This document shows positions 7,460 through 15,988 of a stretch of DNA of 64,000 bases, in pieces. Where the stretch lies: NCBI RefSeq assembly GCF_000761485.1, contig NZ_JPMX01000008.1, positions 1 to 64,000 of the forward strand, read 5' to 3'. Made by a program: the position numbers and the translations under genes. Position 1 is the first letter of the stretch, and each line of letters opens with the position of its first letter. The notes beneath the pieces are model-generated. The model was given only the letters and a program-made list of their open reading frames with translations. It did no database searches and was not told the DNA's origin. The DNA comes from Modestobacter caceresii (lineage in GTDB: Bacteria > Actinomycetota > Actinomycetes > Mycobacteriales > Geodermatophilaceae).

Positions 7460-8662
7460 TCAGTGCAGGAGCGGACCGATCAGGATCTCGGTGCCGTCGG
7501 GTCGCCAGGTACGCCATCGACCACCGGGATCTCGTTCCACCCGGAACCCGTGGTGGACCTTGGTGTGGTGCCGTTCGCACAACAACGCTGAGTTCCCCAG
7601 CGACGTCTCCCCACCGTGCAGCCAGTGGATGAGGTGGTGGACGTCGCACCACCAGCTCGGGGCGCCGCAGCCGGCGAACACGCAGGCCTCGTCCCGCCGC
7701 TCCACGGCCTTGCGCAGGCCCGGGGTGACGACCCGGTGGTCCCGGCCCAGGTCCAGCGGCACCCCGTCGGGGCCCATGACGATGCGGGAGACGCTGGCGT
7801 CGCAGGCCACCCAGCGGGCACGGGCGGCGGAGATCGTCGCGCCGAACCCGGTGCTCGCCGCCCCCGGGCCGGTCACGGGGTCGATCAGGTCGTCCAGGTC
7901 GATGCCCACGACGACGTGCGGCTTGACGGTGCGCAGGATCGGCAGGTCCCCGGAGGCGAGCTGGTTGTCACACAGCTGCACGAGGGCGTCGGCGTTCTGC
8001 CGGGCGCGGGTGCGCTCATCACCCTTGGGCCGGTTGGCCTGCACGATCGACTCGATCGCCGCCTGCACCTTCTCCCCACCCACCGCATCCAGGTCGAAGC
8101 GGCCGGTGATGCTGCCGTCGGCGTGCTTGGCGATGCTCAACCGGCGGCCCTCGGTGGGATCGGGCTCCGGGCCGTCGGGGTCGAGTGCGTCCTCGAACGC
8201 CTGCACCGCGGCCACCAGCGACTGGTGCGGCGACTCGGCCGCCACCTGCGCCCACACCCGATCGAACGCAGCCAGGTCGACCCCCTGCTCGGCCGCTCGA
8301 GCCCGCTCAGGCTCCCCCACGGCACTGGCGACCACGTCCATCTGTGCCGCGGTCACCGACCCCTCGGCGAACCCGGCCGACAGGGCCGGGAAGTGCTCCA
8401 ACGCCCGCCCCGACCGCAGGATCCGCGAGGCGTCGCTCGCCGCCAGCCGGGTGTGCCCGGTCAGCCACGACCGCATGCTCTTCAACCCGTCGTGCTCGGC
8501 GGCCTGCATGGCGTCGGCGCGGCGCACCGTGCGGGTCAGCTCCGCGGCGATCCGGTTCTGCACAGCCACCAACTCGGCGACCCGCTCCAGCACACCGCCG
8601 TCCGTCAGCCCGTGCAGCTCCTCGGCCGCCAAGGCGTCGAGAGCCGACATCAACTCGCTCAC
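7460..8662 (-). CDS. DUF222 / HNH endonuclease domain protein (13E12-repeat family)
   Basis: The 400-residue protein has the helical DUF222 region over roughly residues 35-300 and a C-terminal HNH nuclease domain (about 320-380). The domain is recognisable by CVFAGCG, DVHHLIHW, GNSALLCERHH and KVHHGF, which give the zinc-binding and catalytic His residues. The family is abundant and repeated in actinobacteria (the 13E12 family of mycobacteria). Its function is uncertain; some mycobacterial members are DNA-damage inducible. The GTG at 8662 has a good ribosome site (GGGAGGTGTC). A near-perfect LexA-type box lies 18 bp upstream. The gene converges on the MmyB-like regulator, with 17 bp between stops. 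Confidence 0.88.
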   Translation of the reverse strand: MSELMSALDALAAEELHGLTDGGVLERVAELVAVQNRIAAELTRTVRRADAMQAAEHDGLKSMRSWLTGHTRLAASDASRILRSGRALEHFPALSAGFAEGSVTAAQMDVVASAVGEPERARAAEQGVDLAAFDRVWAQVAAESPHQSLVAAVQAFEDALDPDGPEPDPTEGRRLSIAKHADGSITGRFDLDAVGGEKVQAAIESIVQANRPKGDERTRARQNADALVQLCDNQLASGDLPILRTVKPHVVVGIDLDDLIDPVTGPGAASTGFGATISAARARWVACDASVSRIVMGPDGVPLDLGRDHRVVTPGLRKAVERRDEACVFAGCGAPSWWCDVHHLIHWLHGGETSLGNSALLCERHHTKVHHGFRVERDPGGRWRTWRPDGTEILIGPLLH

Positions 8663-8679
8663 GACACCTCCCGCAGCAT

Positions 8680-8695
8680 TCGAACGTGTGTACGA
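8680..8695 (-). promoter_or_regulatory. LexA-type SOS box
   Basis: On the forward strand TCGAAC, four bases, GTACGA. The actinobacterial SOS consensus is TCGAAC-N4-GTTCGA, so a single base differs. It lies just upstream of the ribosome binding site of the DUF222-HNH gene, where a repressor would block transcription. Confidence 0.55.
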
Positions 8696-8850
8696 ATACT
8701 AGCGCGGACGAGGACAGCGGGCGACCTGAATCCCCAGGTCAGACGCTCGTCCACAGATGTCCGAGACACCTTGACAGGCCACGGGAGGGCAGTGCCCAGA
8801 TGCCCGATGAGCGGCCGACGGTGAGAGCACCGCCGTTGAGCGACGTCCGA

Positions 8851-8877
8851 TGTCGAGAACGCGCGACCGGTTCCGTC
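8851..8877 (+). promoter_or_regulatory. ECF42-type promoter
   Basis: TGTCGA (8851-8856), 17 bp, CGTC (8874-8877). The described ECF42 pattern, as I remember it, is TGTCGA at -35 with CGA/TC at -10. It lies about 50 bp before the DGPF-domain gene that is paired with the ECF42 gene. Confidence 0.6.
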
Positions 8878-8928
8878 TCCCGGGTGTCCGCGGCCACGAT
8901 GGCCGCACCACCAGCGAGGAGATCCACG

Positions 8929-9336
8929 ATGGCCAAGTACCTGATGCTCAAGCACTACCGCAACACGTCGAAGTCGCTCGACTGCGCGCCGATGGACCAG
9001 TGGACGCCGGACGAGGTCTCGGCCCACATCCAGTACATGAACGACCTCGCGGCGAAGCTGACCGAGACCGGCGAGTTCGTCGACGGCCAGGCGCTCGCAC
9101 CCGAGGGCACCTGGGTCCGCTACGACGGCGAAGGCCGTCCGCCGGTCACCGACGGGCCGTTCGCCGAGACCAAGGACCTCATCGCCGGGTGGATGGCCAT
9201 CGATGTCGACAGTTACGAGCGCGCCGTCGAACTGGCCGGGGAGCTCTCAGCGGCCCCCGGCCCGAGTGGTCAGCCGATCCGTGAGTGGCTGGAGCTGCGC
9301 CCGTTCCTGGGCGCACCCCCCACCATCACCGAGTGA
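8929..9336 (+). CDS. YCII-related DGPF-domain protein (ECF42 partner)
   Basis: The 135-residue protein is a ferredoxin-like YCII/DGPF protein. The defining motif reads TDGPFAETKDLIAGW at about residues 71-85. Many such proteins are of unknown biochemical role. They are the characteristic genomic partners and regulatory targets of ECF42 sigma factors. Here the gene is preceded by an ECF42-type promoter and overlaps the sigma gene by GTGA. The start has a good ribosome site (GAGGAGATCC). Confidence 0.9.
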   Translation: MAKYLMLKHYRNTSKSLDCAPMDQWTPDEVSAHIQYMNDLAAKLTETGEFVDGQALAPEGTWVRYDGEGRPPVTDGPFAETKDLIAGWMAIDVDSYERAVELAGELSAAPGPSGQPIREWLELRPFLGAPPTITE

Positions 9337-10481
9337 CCCCACCGGTGGACGACGTCCTGGTGCGCAGTCTGGTGCCGGGCGTGCTCGGCGTCCTCGTCCG
9401 TCGCGGAGCCGACTTCGCGGCGGCCGAGGACGCCGTCCAGGAAGCACTGGTCGAGGCGGTCCGCAGCTGGCCGACCACCCCGCCGCGGGAACCGACCGGC
9501 TGGCTGGTCACGGTGGCCTGGCGCAAGTTCCTCGACGCGACCCGGGCGGAGACCACCCGCCGCCGCCGGGAGGAGACCGTCGCCGACGAGCCGCCGTCCG
9601 GGCCGGTGCCCTCGGCGGACGACACGCTGCAGCTGTACTTCCTGTGCGCCCACCCGTCGTTGACGCCCCCGTCGGCGGTGGCGCTCACGCTGCGCGCCGT
9701 CGGCGGGCTGACCACCCGCCAGATCGCTGCGGCCTACCTGGTGCCCGAGGCGACGATGGCGCAGCGGATCAGCCGGGCGAAGCGCACCGTGTCCGACGTC
9801 CGCTTCAACGAGCCCGGCGACGTCGCCACCGTGCTGCGCGTGCTCTACCTGGTGTTCAACGAGGGCTACTCCGGTGACGTCGACCTGGCTGCGGAGGCGA
9901 TCCGGCTGACCCGGCAACTCGCCGCCGCCGTCGACCATCCGGAGGTGGCGGGCCTGCTCGCCCTGATGCTGCTCCACCACGCGCGGCGGGCCGCGCGCAC
10001 CGCTCCCGACGGCAGCCTGGTGCCCCTCGCCGAGCAGGACCGCGGCCGGTGGGACACCGCGCTGATCAGCGAGGGGGTCCAGGTGCTGCAGGCCGCCCTG
10101 GCCCGCGGCCGGCTGGGCGAGTACCAGGCCCAGGCCGCGATCGCCGCGCTGCACGCCGACGCGCGGTCCGCCGCGGACACCGACTGGGTCCAGATCGTGG
10201 AGTGGTACGACGAGCTGGTCCGGTTGACCGGCAGCCCGGTGGTGCGGCTCAACCGCGCGGTCGCCGTCGGTGAGGCCGACGGTCCGCGCGCCGGCCTGGC
10301 AGCGCTCGCCTCGGTGGACGCCTCGGTCCCCCGCTTCGCCGCCGTCCAGGCGTACCTGCACGAGAAGGACGGCGACCGGACGACGGCGGCGCGGCTCTAC
10401 GCCGAGGCGGCCGCCCTGGCGGGCAACGCAGCCGAGCGCGATCACCTGACCCGCCAGGCGGCCCGGCTCAACTCCCCATGA
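9333..10481 (+). CDS. ECF42-family RNA polymerase sigma factor
   Basis: The 382-residue protein has sigma region 2 at the N-terminus (DFAAAEDAVQEALVEAVRSW), region 4 (LTTRQIAAAYLVPEATMAQRISRAK), the segment RVLYLVFNEGY typical of this group, and a long helical TPR-like C-terminal extension to the end. In ECF42 the extension is needed for activity and no anti-sigma factor is known. GTG 9333 overlaps the stop of the DGPF gene and was preferred for that reason; a GTG at 9345 is an alternative. The described targets of the group are DGPF genes, consistent with the site at 8851-8877. Confidence 0.92.
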   Translation: MTPPVDDVLVRSLVPGVLGVLVRRGADFAAAEDAVQEALVEAVRSWPTTPPREPTGWLVTVAWRKFLDATRAETTRRRREETVADEPPSGPVPSADDTLQLYFLCAHPSLTPPSAVALTLRAVGGLTTRQIAAAYLVPEATMAQRISRAKRTVSDVRFNEPGDVATVLRVLYLVFNEGYSGDVDLAAEAIRLTRQLAAAVDHPEVAGLLALMLLHHARRAARTAPDGSLVPLAEQDRGRWDTALISEGVQVLQAALARGRLGEYQAQAAIAALHADARSAADTDWVQIVEWYDELVRLTGSPVVRLNRAVAVGEADGPRAGLAALASVDASVPRFAAVQAYLHEKDGDRTTAARLYAEAAALAGNAAERDHLTRQAARLNSP

Positions 10482-10552
10482 CGACGGGGACGATGACTTC
10501 CCCGTCGTCCCGGAGTCAGTGCTGCGAGGCGCCCGATCCCGGAGGAGACCCC

Positions 10553-10921
10553 ATGCCCACGATCCTGCCCATGATCCTCACCCCCGACCCCGAACACCTG
10601 AGGGACTTCTACGTCGGGGCCCTGAGCGCGCAGGTGGTCGAGCGGACGCCACCGGAGGACGACGGCGACCCGCCGTTCTTCCTCACCCTGCGCATCGGTG
10701 ACTCGGCACTGGGGCTCATCCGGGAGGCCGAGCCGCCCGCCGGCAACCGCACCCTGCTGGGGATCGGCGTCGACGACGTCGACGCGCTCCTGGACTCCGT
10801 GCGCTCGCACGGCGGCTCCGTCACCGGCGGCCCGACCGACATGGCGTGGGGCATGCGCGTCGCCCACTTGAGCGACCCGGACGGCAACCCGATCAACCTC
10901 CAGTGCCCCATCAGTGACTGA
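10553..10921 (+). CDS. VOC-superfamily (glyoxalase/bleomycin-resistance-like) protein
   Basis: The 122-residue protein has two beta-alpha-beta-beta-beta halves typical of the vicinal oxygen chelate fold. Recognisable parts are LRDFYVGALSAQVVE at the first helix and LSDPDGNPINL at the last strand. The metal ligands of true glyoxalases are not evident, so it may bind a ligand rather than catalyse. ATG 10553 was chosen for its strong ribosome site (GGAGGAGACCCC). A longer reading from 10478, overlapping the sigma gene, is possible but lacks one. It lies 71 bp after the ECF42 gene and could belong to that operon. Its end overlaps the convergent hydrolase gene by 11 bp. Confidence 0.8.
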   Translation: MPTILPMILTPDPEHLRDFYVGALSAQVVERTPPEDDGDPPFFLTLRIGDSALGLIREAEPPAGNRTLLGIGVDDVDALLDSVRSHGGSVTGGPTDMAWGMRVAHLSDPDGNPINLQCPISD

Positions 10922-11693
10922 GGCGGGCGCGGTCGATCCACTCGCGGAGCAGTGCGCCGAACACCTCGGGCCGCTCGTGCACGAGGGCGTGGCCGGCGTC
11001 GTCCACGATCGCCAGGGTGGCGTTCGGGTGGTCGCCGAGCAGGCCGGCCGCGTCGGCGTACCCGACGGTGGAGTCGCGGCGGCCGGCGACGATGAGGGTG
11101 GGCCCGTCGTAGCCGCCCAGGTCGATCGACCACCCCGCGAAGACCCGCTCCAGCGCCGCCTCGTCGACCAGCGTCGTGCCGGGGACGACGTGGTCGCGGT
11201 AGCGGCGGGCGGTCGTCCGGGTCCGGACCACGAAGTACTCGTCGAACCCCGGCCGCTGCTCCGGCGCGAGCTCGTCGTGGGCGTCGTCGTCCTGGCGGAC
11301 CACCTGGTGCTCGGGGACCTGTCCGGCCCGCTCGCCGAGCGGGCACACCAGCGCGAGGCCGCGCACCAGGTCCGGACGGCGGGCGGCCAGGCCCCGGGCC
11401 AGGTAGGCGCCGTAGGAGTGCCCGAGCAGCAGCACCGGCTCCTCGGCCAGCTGCTCGACGAAGCCGGCGAGCAGCGTGACGACGTCGTCGTTGCTGGCCA
11501 GGGCCTCGGCCGTCGAGCGGCCCATCCCGGGCAGGTCCGGGTAGACGCGGCGCAGTCCGACGTCCGGGACGACGGCCTCGACCGCCGCCTCGATCTCGCG
11601 GTGGTCGACGCCGGCACCGTGCAGCGCGACGAGCGGCGGGCCGGTCCCGTGCTCGACGGAGTGGACCGACACCCCGTCCACCTGGCTGTCCAT
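10911..11693 (-). CDS. Alpha/beta-fold hydrolase
   Basis: The 260-residue protein has the oxyanion segment VALHGAGVDHRE, the nucleophile elbow GHSYG, an acid (about VAGRRDSTVGY) and the final His in DDAGHALVHE, the complete triad order of the alpha/beta hydrolase fold. It may act as an esterase, lipase or proline-iminopeptidase-like enzyme; the substrate is unknown. The ATG at 11693 is the natural start. The tail overlaps the VOC gene, and the MFS gene upstream on the same strand is 40 bp away, so co-transcription is possible. Confidence 0.87.
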   Translation of the reverse strand: MDSQVDGVSVHSVEHGTGPPLVALHGAGVDHREIEAAVEAVVPDVGLRRVYPDLPGMGRSTAEALASNDDVVTLLAGFVEQLAEEPVLLLGHSYGAYLARGLAARRPDLVRGLALVCPLGERAGQVPEHQVVRQDDDAHDELAPEQRPGFDEYFVVRTRTTARRYRDHVVPGTTLVDEAALERVFAGWSIDLGGYDGPTLIVAGRRDSTVGYADAAGLLGDHPNATLAIVDDAGHALVHERPEVFGALLREWIDRARLSH

Positions 11694-11733
11694 GCCGGCA
11701 CGCTAGTGAGCAGTCCCCCGCCCCCGGTAGAGG

Positions 11734-13122
11734 TCACCGGCGCGGCGCCGACCGCCCGCCGAGGCACACCGCCACGACCACCGCGCCGAGCAGGCAGAGT
11801 GCACCGTTGACCGCGATCGCCGTCGTCACCCCGTCGAGCACCCCGGCGCCACCGAGCACCACCGCGGTGACGACGGCGCTCATGACCGGCGTCCCGAGCG
11901 TGATGCCGATCTGCTGGCTCATCGTGGTCAGCCCGGTCGCCAGGCCCTGCTCGGTCTCGGGCAGCCCGGACGTCGCGGTGACCATGAACCCGACGATGAC
12001 GACGAGGTTGGCGACGCCCCCGACGAAGGTGGCCGCCAGCACCAGCCAGATCGACGCGGCGGCCTCGGAGACGAAGACCAGCGACAGCGTCGCGACGGCC
12101 TGGACGACGAAGCCGCCGACGATCGCCGTCCGGTTGCCGAACCGGCCGATCACCCGGGGCCCGAGCAGCCCACCGGCCACGGTGCCGAGCCCCAGGACGG
12201 CGAAGGACAGCCCGGCGCCGAGCGGGCTGTAGCCCAGCACCTCCTGCAGGTACAGGGTGAGCAGGAAGACCAGCGACGTCTCGGTGACGAAGGCGAGCGC
12301 CCCGGCGATGTTGCCGATGGCGACGCTGCGCCGGCGGAGCACCGACAGTGGCACCAGCGGGGACGCCGTCCCCCGCTCGACGGCGACGAAGGCGACCAGC
12401 AGCGCCACTGCAACGGCGAAGGCGAGCAGCGTCAGGCCGTCGGTCCAGCCGTGCGACGCGGCGCGGGTCAGCCCGAAGACGAGTGCGAGCAGCCCGAGCG
12501 TCACGGTCGCCGCACCGGGGATGTCGAGCCGGCTGCGCTGATCGGCCGGGCGCTCGGCGAGCACCCGCGGCGCGACGATCAGCACGAGCACGGCGACCGG
12601 GACGTTGAGGAAGAAGGCCCACCGCCAGCTGAGCAGGTCGGTCAGCAGCCCGCCGAGGACGGCGCCGGTGGTGAACCCGGCGGCCATCAGCGCACCGTTC
12701 AGCCCGAGCGCCCGGTCGCGGGCAGGGCCTTCGGGGAACGTCGCCAGGAGCAACGCCAGCGCGGCCGGGACGACGATCGCGGTCGCGACGCCCTGGGCGA
12801 CCCGGGCGGTGAGCAGCACCGCCGGCGTGGTCGCCAGCCCGCCGAGCAGGGAGCCGGCGCCGAGCAGGGCCATGCCGAGCAGGAACATCCGCCGCCGTCC
12901 GACGAGGTCGGCGACCCGGCCCATGAGCAGGGTGAGCCCGGCGGCGCAGAGCGCGAAGGCGGTGGCAATCCACTGCAGGTCGGCGAGACGGAAGCCGACG
13001 TCCGCGCCGATGGTGGGCAGGGCGACGTTGAGGATGGAGAAGTCGACGGCGAGGGTGAAGCTCGCGGTGAGGAGCACGGCGAGGGCGGCGCGCTGCCGGA
13101 CGGGTGCGGCGAGGGTGGTCAC
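11734..13122 (-). CDS. MFS drug exporter, DHA2 (14-TM) type
   Basis: The 462-residue membrane protein shows the first-helix motif DFSILNVALPTIG, motif A in GRVADLVGRRRMF, and repeated hydrophobic segments consistent with 14 helices. These drug:H+ antiporters export diverse hydrophobic compounds. It is divergent from an MmyB-like regulator gene and an inverted repeat lies between them (13171-13191), so expression probably depends on that repressor. GTG 13122 gives the conventional N-terminus; GTG 13161 would add 13 residues. Neither has a clear ribosome site. Confidence 0.88.
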   Translation of the reverse strand: MTTLAAPVRQRAALAVLLTASFTLAVDFSILNVALPTIGADVGFRLADLQWIATAFALCAAGLTLLMGRVADLVGRRRMFLLGMALLGAGSLLGGLATTPAVLLTARVAQGVATAIVVPAALALLLATFPEGPARDRALGLNGALMAAGFTTGAVLGGLLTDLLSWRWAFFLNVPVAVLVLIVAPRVLAERPADQRSRLDIPGAATVTLGLLALVFGLTRAASHGWTDGLTLLAFAVAVALLVAFVAVERGTASPLVPLSVLRRRSVAIGNIAGALAFVTETSLVFLLTLYLQEVLGYSPLGAGLSFAVLGLGTVAGGLLGPRVIGRFGNRTAIVGGFVVQAVATLSLVFVSEAAASIWLVLAATFVGGVANLVVIVGFMVTATSGLPETEQGLATGLTTMSQQIGITLGTPVMSAVVTAVVLGGAGVLDGVTTAIAVNGALCLLGAVVVAVCLGGRSAPRR

Positions 13123-13170
13123 CCCGGCGACGCTGCGCCCGCGGCCGCCGGGCAACCACACCCCCGGGTT

Positions 13171-13191
13171 CCTGTCACTGGCAGGGACAGG
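13171..13191. promoter_or_regulatory. Inverted-repeat operator candidate between MFS and MmyB-like regulator
   Basis: CCTGTC and GACAGG are separated by nine bases. The repeat lies in the divergent intergenic region, 33 bp before the regulator start. Parts of it recur in front of the two other MmyB-like regulators. Confidence 0.5.
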
Positions 13192-13223
13192 CTGGGTGTT
13201 GTGACCGGCGGCAGGATGAGCCC

Positions 13224-14090
13224 ATGACCGAGCTCGGGGAGTTCCTGCGCGTGCGCCGCGCGGCGTTGCAGCCGGCGGACGTCGGCCTGCGCGGCTACGG
13301 CGCGCGGCGGGTCCCCGGGCTGCGGCGCGAGGAGCTGGCGATGCTGGCCGGGGTGAGCTCCACGTACTACGCGCGGCTGGAGCAGGGGCTCAGCGCGAAC
13401 GCGTCGGAGGCGGTGCTCGATGCGCTGGCCCGGGCGCTGGAGCTGGACGCCGACGAACGGGCGCACCTGCGCACGCTGGCCCGCACCCCCACCCGCCGCC
13501 GTTCCCGGCCGCGCCCGGACGTGATCCGCCCCGGGATGCTGCGCCTGATCGAGTCGATGCCGGACACCCCGGCGGTGGTGCTGGGCCGGCGCAGCGAGGT
13601 GCTCGGCTGGAACGCGCTCGGGCACCGCCTGGTGGCCGGGCACCTGCCCTTCGACTCACCGCACCGCCCGGCCGAGCGCCCGAACATGACCCGCCTGCTG
13701 TTCCTCGATGCGCACACCCGCGAGCTGTACAGCCGGTGGGACGACGAGGCCCAGCGGGCGGTGTCGTCGCTGCGGGTGCTGGCCGGCCGGTCGCCGGACG
13801 ACGAGGAGCTGACCCGGCTGGTGGGCGAGCTGACCGTGCAGAGCGCGGAGTTCGCCCGGCTGTGGGCCCGGCACCCGGTGGCGAACTGCGTGTCCGGGAC
13901 CAAGCAGTTGCGCCACCCGGAGGTCGGCGAGCTGGAGGTGGCGTTCGAGGTGCTCACCCCACCCGACGACGCCGGCCACCGCGTGCTGCTCTACACCGCT
14001 GCGCCCGGGACGCCGTCCGCCGCAGCCCTGGACCTGCTCCGCCGCAGCCGAACGGCCTCCCCGACCGGGGTATCGTACGGCGCTTCCTGA
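13224..14090 (+). CDS. XRE-family regulator with MmyB-like ligand-binding domain
   Basis: The 288-residue protein has the HTH at about residues 10-75 (GLRREELAMLAGVSS, YYARLEQGLSANAS) and the MmyB-like domain to about residue 270. It is the third such regulator in 14 kb, here divergent from an MFS exporter rather than an SDR. It probably represses the exporter and itself through the repeat at 13171-13191. The ATG at 13224 follows GCAGGATGAGCCC, a fair ribosome site. The three paralogues align well in the HTH but differ in the ligand domain, which suggests different inducers. Confidence 0.9.
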   Translation: MTELGEFLRVRRAALQPADVGLRGYGARRVPGLRREELAMLAGVSSTYYARLEQGLSANASEAVLDALARALELDADERAHLRTLARTPTRRRSRPRPDVIRPGMLRLIESMPDTPAVVLGRRSEVLGWNALGHRLVAGHLPFDSPHRPAERPNMTRLLFLDAHTRELYSRWDDEAQRAVSSLRVLAGRSPDDEELTRLVGELTVQSAEFARLWARHPVANCVSGTKQLRHPEVGELEVAFEVLTPPDDAGHRVLLYTAAPGTPSAAALDLLRRSRTASPTGVSYGAS

Positions 14091-14103
14091 CCCGTTCCGC
14101 AGC

Positions 14104-14118
14104 AGGGGCCACGGGCCC
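14104..14118. terminator. Weak stem-loop between convergent genes
   Basis: GGGGCC and GGCCCC are separated by three bases, between the MmyB-like regulator stop and the convergent response-regulator stop. The stem is only 6 bp, so the call is tentative. Confidence 0.3.
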
Positions 14119-14165
14119 CGTCGGGGCCGACCGCGACGTCGCGCTGTCGGTGGTGCGGTAGCCGG

Positions 14166-14828
14166 TCAGGGCGCTCGGACCAGCCCCTCCTGGTAGGCGA
14201 TGACGACGAGCTGGGCCCGGTCGCGGGCGCCCAGCTTCGTCATGGCCCGGTGCACGTGCGTGCGCACGGTCAGGGGGCTCACGACCAGCCGGTCGGCGAT
14301 CTCCTGGTTGGACAGGCCGAGCGCGGCCAGCCCGGTGATCTCGCGCTCGCGGTCGGTCAACCTCGGGAGCAGTCCGCGCGGCAGGTCGCCGATCCCGTCC
14401 GGACTGGCGAGGAAGCGGTTCACCAGCACCCGGGTGGCGACCGGCGAGAGCAGGGCCTCCCCGTCCACGACCGTCCGGATCCCGGCGAGCAGCTCGGCAG
14501 GTGTGACGTCCTTGCCCAGGAAGCCGCTCGCCCCGGCGCGGAGTGCGTGCGCCACGTGCTCGTCGGACTCGAAGGTGGTCAGGATCAGCACCCGCGTGCC
14601 CGCCAGGTCGGGAGCTGCGCAGATCCGCCGGGTCGCGGCCAGCCCGTCCAGGAGCGGCATCCGGATGTCCATCAGCACCAGATCCGGGTGGTGCTGATGG
14701 GTGAGGTCGACCGCCTCCTCGCCGTTCGCGGCCTCGGCGACGACCGTGAGGTCGTCCTCGGAGTCGATCAGCATGCGGAACGTCGAGCGCAGCAGCGCCT
14801 GGTCGTCGGCCAGCAGCACCCGGATCAT
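14166..14828 (-). CDS. NarL/LuxR-family response regulator
   Basis: The 220-residue protein has a receiver domain (residues 1-120) with the acidic pair DD at 8-9, the phospho-acceptor Asp in LVLMDIRMP and the conserved Lys in LGKDV. A LuxR helix-turn-helix follows at about 150-215 (LTDREREITGLAALGLSNQEIADRLVVSPLTVRTHVHRAMTKL, in parts). It is the last gene of an MMPL-kinase-regulator operon: its ATG overlaps the kinase stop (ATGA). The likely target is the promoter of that operon. Confidence 0.92.
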   Translation of the reverse strand: MIRVLLADDQALLRSTFRMLIDSEDDLTVVAEAANGEEAVDLTHQHHPDLVLMDIRMPLLDGLAATRRICAAPDLAGTRVLILTTFESDEHVAHALRAGASGFLGKDVTPAELLAGIRTVVDGEALLSPVATRVLVNRFLASPDGIGDLPRGLLPRLTDREREITGLAALGLSNQEIADRLVVSPLTVRTHVHRAMTKLGARDRAQLVVIAYQEGLVRAP

Positions 14829-15988
14829 CGGGGTCCTTCCCAGGGCGTCAGCGGGACGGCGAGGGTGACGGCGTACCGGTCCTCCCCCGCCGGGCCGGCG
14901 TGCACCGTCCCGCCGAGGGCGAGCGCGCGCTCGCGCATCCCGATCAGCCCGTAGCCCGATCCCACCGGACCGGGCCGGACGCCGGTGTTCACCACCTCGA
15001 CGCAGAAGGTGTCCTCGGTGCGGCGCACGGTGATCGTCACCGCCGGCTCGACCGCGTGCTTGGTGACGTTGGTCAGCGCCTCCTGGACGACCCGGTACGC
15101 GGTGACGTCGACCAGCCGGGGCAGGCACTCCAGCGCCCCTTCGCGGAGCACCGTGACCTCGATGCCGGCCGCCCGGCAGGGCTCGACCAGCTCGTCGAGC
15201 TGGTCGAGCCCTGGTGCCGGGACGGTGTCCACCGGGAGTTCGTCGTCGGAGGTGCGCAGCACCGCCACGGTCGCCTTGAGCTCCTGGAGCGCCGCCGACG
15301 TGGAGATGCTCAGCCCGGCCAGCAGCTCCCGCGCCTGCTCGGGACGCTTGTCCAGGAGGTGCTCCGCGGTCCCGGCCTGCGCGTGGGCCACCGTCAGGTG
15401 GTGGGCGACGACGTCGTGCAGCTCCCGCGCGATGCGCAGCCGCTCCTCCCCCACCCGGTGCCGGACCTCGTCGTCCCGGCTGCGCTCGGCGTCCTCGGCG
15501 CGGGCCCGGACCACCCTGAGATAGGACCGGTGGGCCTGCGTCGTCCGCCCGGCGAACACCGCCGGCAGCAGCCACAGCGCGACGCCGACGGTGCGCAGCA
15601 CCAGCGAGCCGCCGGTGGGGGTGTCGATCAGGCCGCCGAGGATCACCGCGGCCACCGCGGACCCGGTCCACCAGGCGACCGCCCGCACCGACCCGACGAC
15701 CGCGAGCCAGTACAGGCAGCCGATCAGCGGGGCCAGCAGCAACGGCGTCGGCAGGTAGCCCAGCGCGCACGCGGCGGTCTCGCAGCAGATCGCGACGGCC
15801 GTCGCGGCGCGCGGCCACCGGGCCGCGGTGAACAGCGCGCCGCTGGCGACCAGGCTGAGCAGCACGCCGGGGACGAGCACGGCCGGACCGACGATGCCTT
15901 CGGTGTCGATGCTGGTACCGAGGGCGGCGAAGAGGAACGCGACGAGCGCGGCCGCCGCGTCCCGCCCCCCGATCCGGCCGGTGCTCAT
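14825..15988 (-). CDS. Sensor histidine kinase, NarL-partner type (HisKA_3)
   Basis: The 387-residue protein has about four to six membrane segments in the first 150 residues with almost no extracellular domain. The dimerisation helix ARELHDVVAHHLT carries the phospho-accepting His, and the C-terminal HATPase domain has NVTKHA (N box) and GSGYGLIGMRERA (G box). It presumably senses a membrane-associated signal, perhaps cell-envelope stress or the MMPL substrate. It starts within the MMPL stop (TGATG) and overlaps the response regulator (ATGA), so the three proteins are made together. Confidence 0.92.
   Translation of the reverse strand: MSTGRIGGRDAAAALVAFLFAALGTSIDTEGIVGPAVLVPGVLLSLVASGALFTAARWPRAATAVAICCETAACALGYLPTPLLLAPLIGCLYWLAVVGSVRAVAWWTGSAVAAVILGGLIDTPTGGSLVLRTVGVALWLLPAVFAGRTTQAHRSYLRVVRARAEDAERSRDDEVRHRVGEERLRIARELHDVVAHHLTVAHAQAGTAEHLLDKRPEQARELLAGLSISTSAALQELKATVAVLRTSDDELPVDTVPAPGLDQLDELVEPCRAAGIEVTVLREGALECLPRLVDVTAYRVVQEALTNVTKHAVEPAVTITVRRTEDTFCVEVVNTGVRPGPVGSGYGLIGMRERALALGGTVHAGPAGEDRYAVTLAVPLTPWEGPR

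Noticed and set aside
9285-9332. Longer N-terminus for the ECF42 sigma factor starting inside the DGPF gene
   Set aside because: The extra residues do not belong to sigma region 2, and the GTG overlapping the DGPF stop fits the coupling pattern seen elsewhere.
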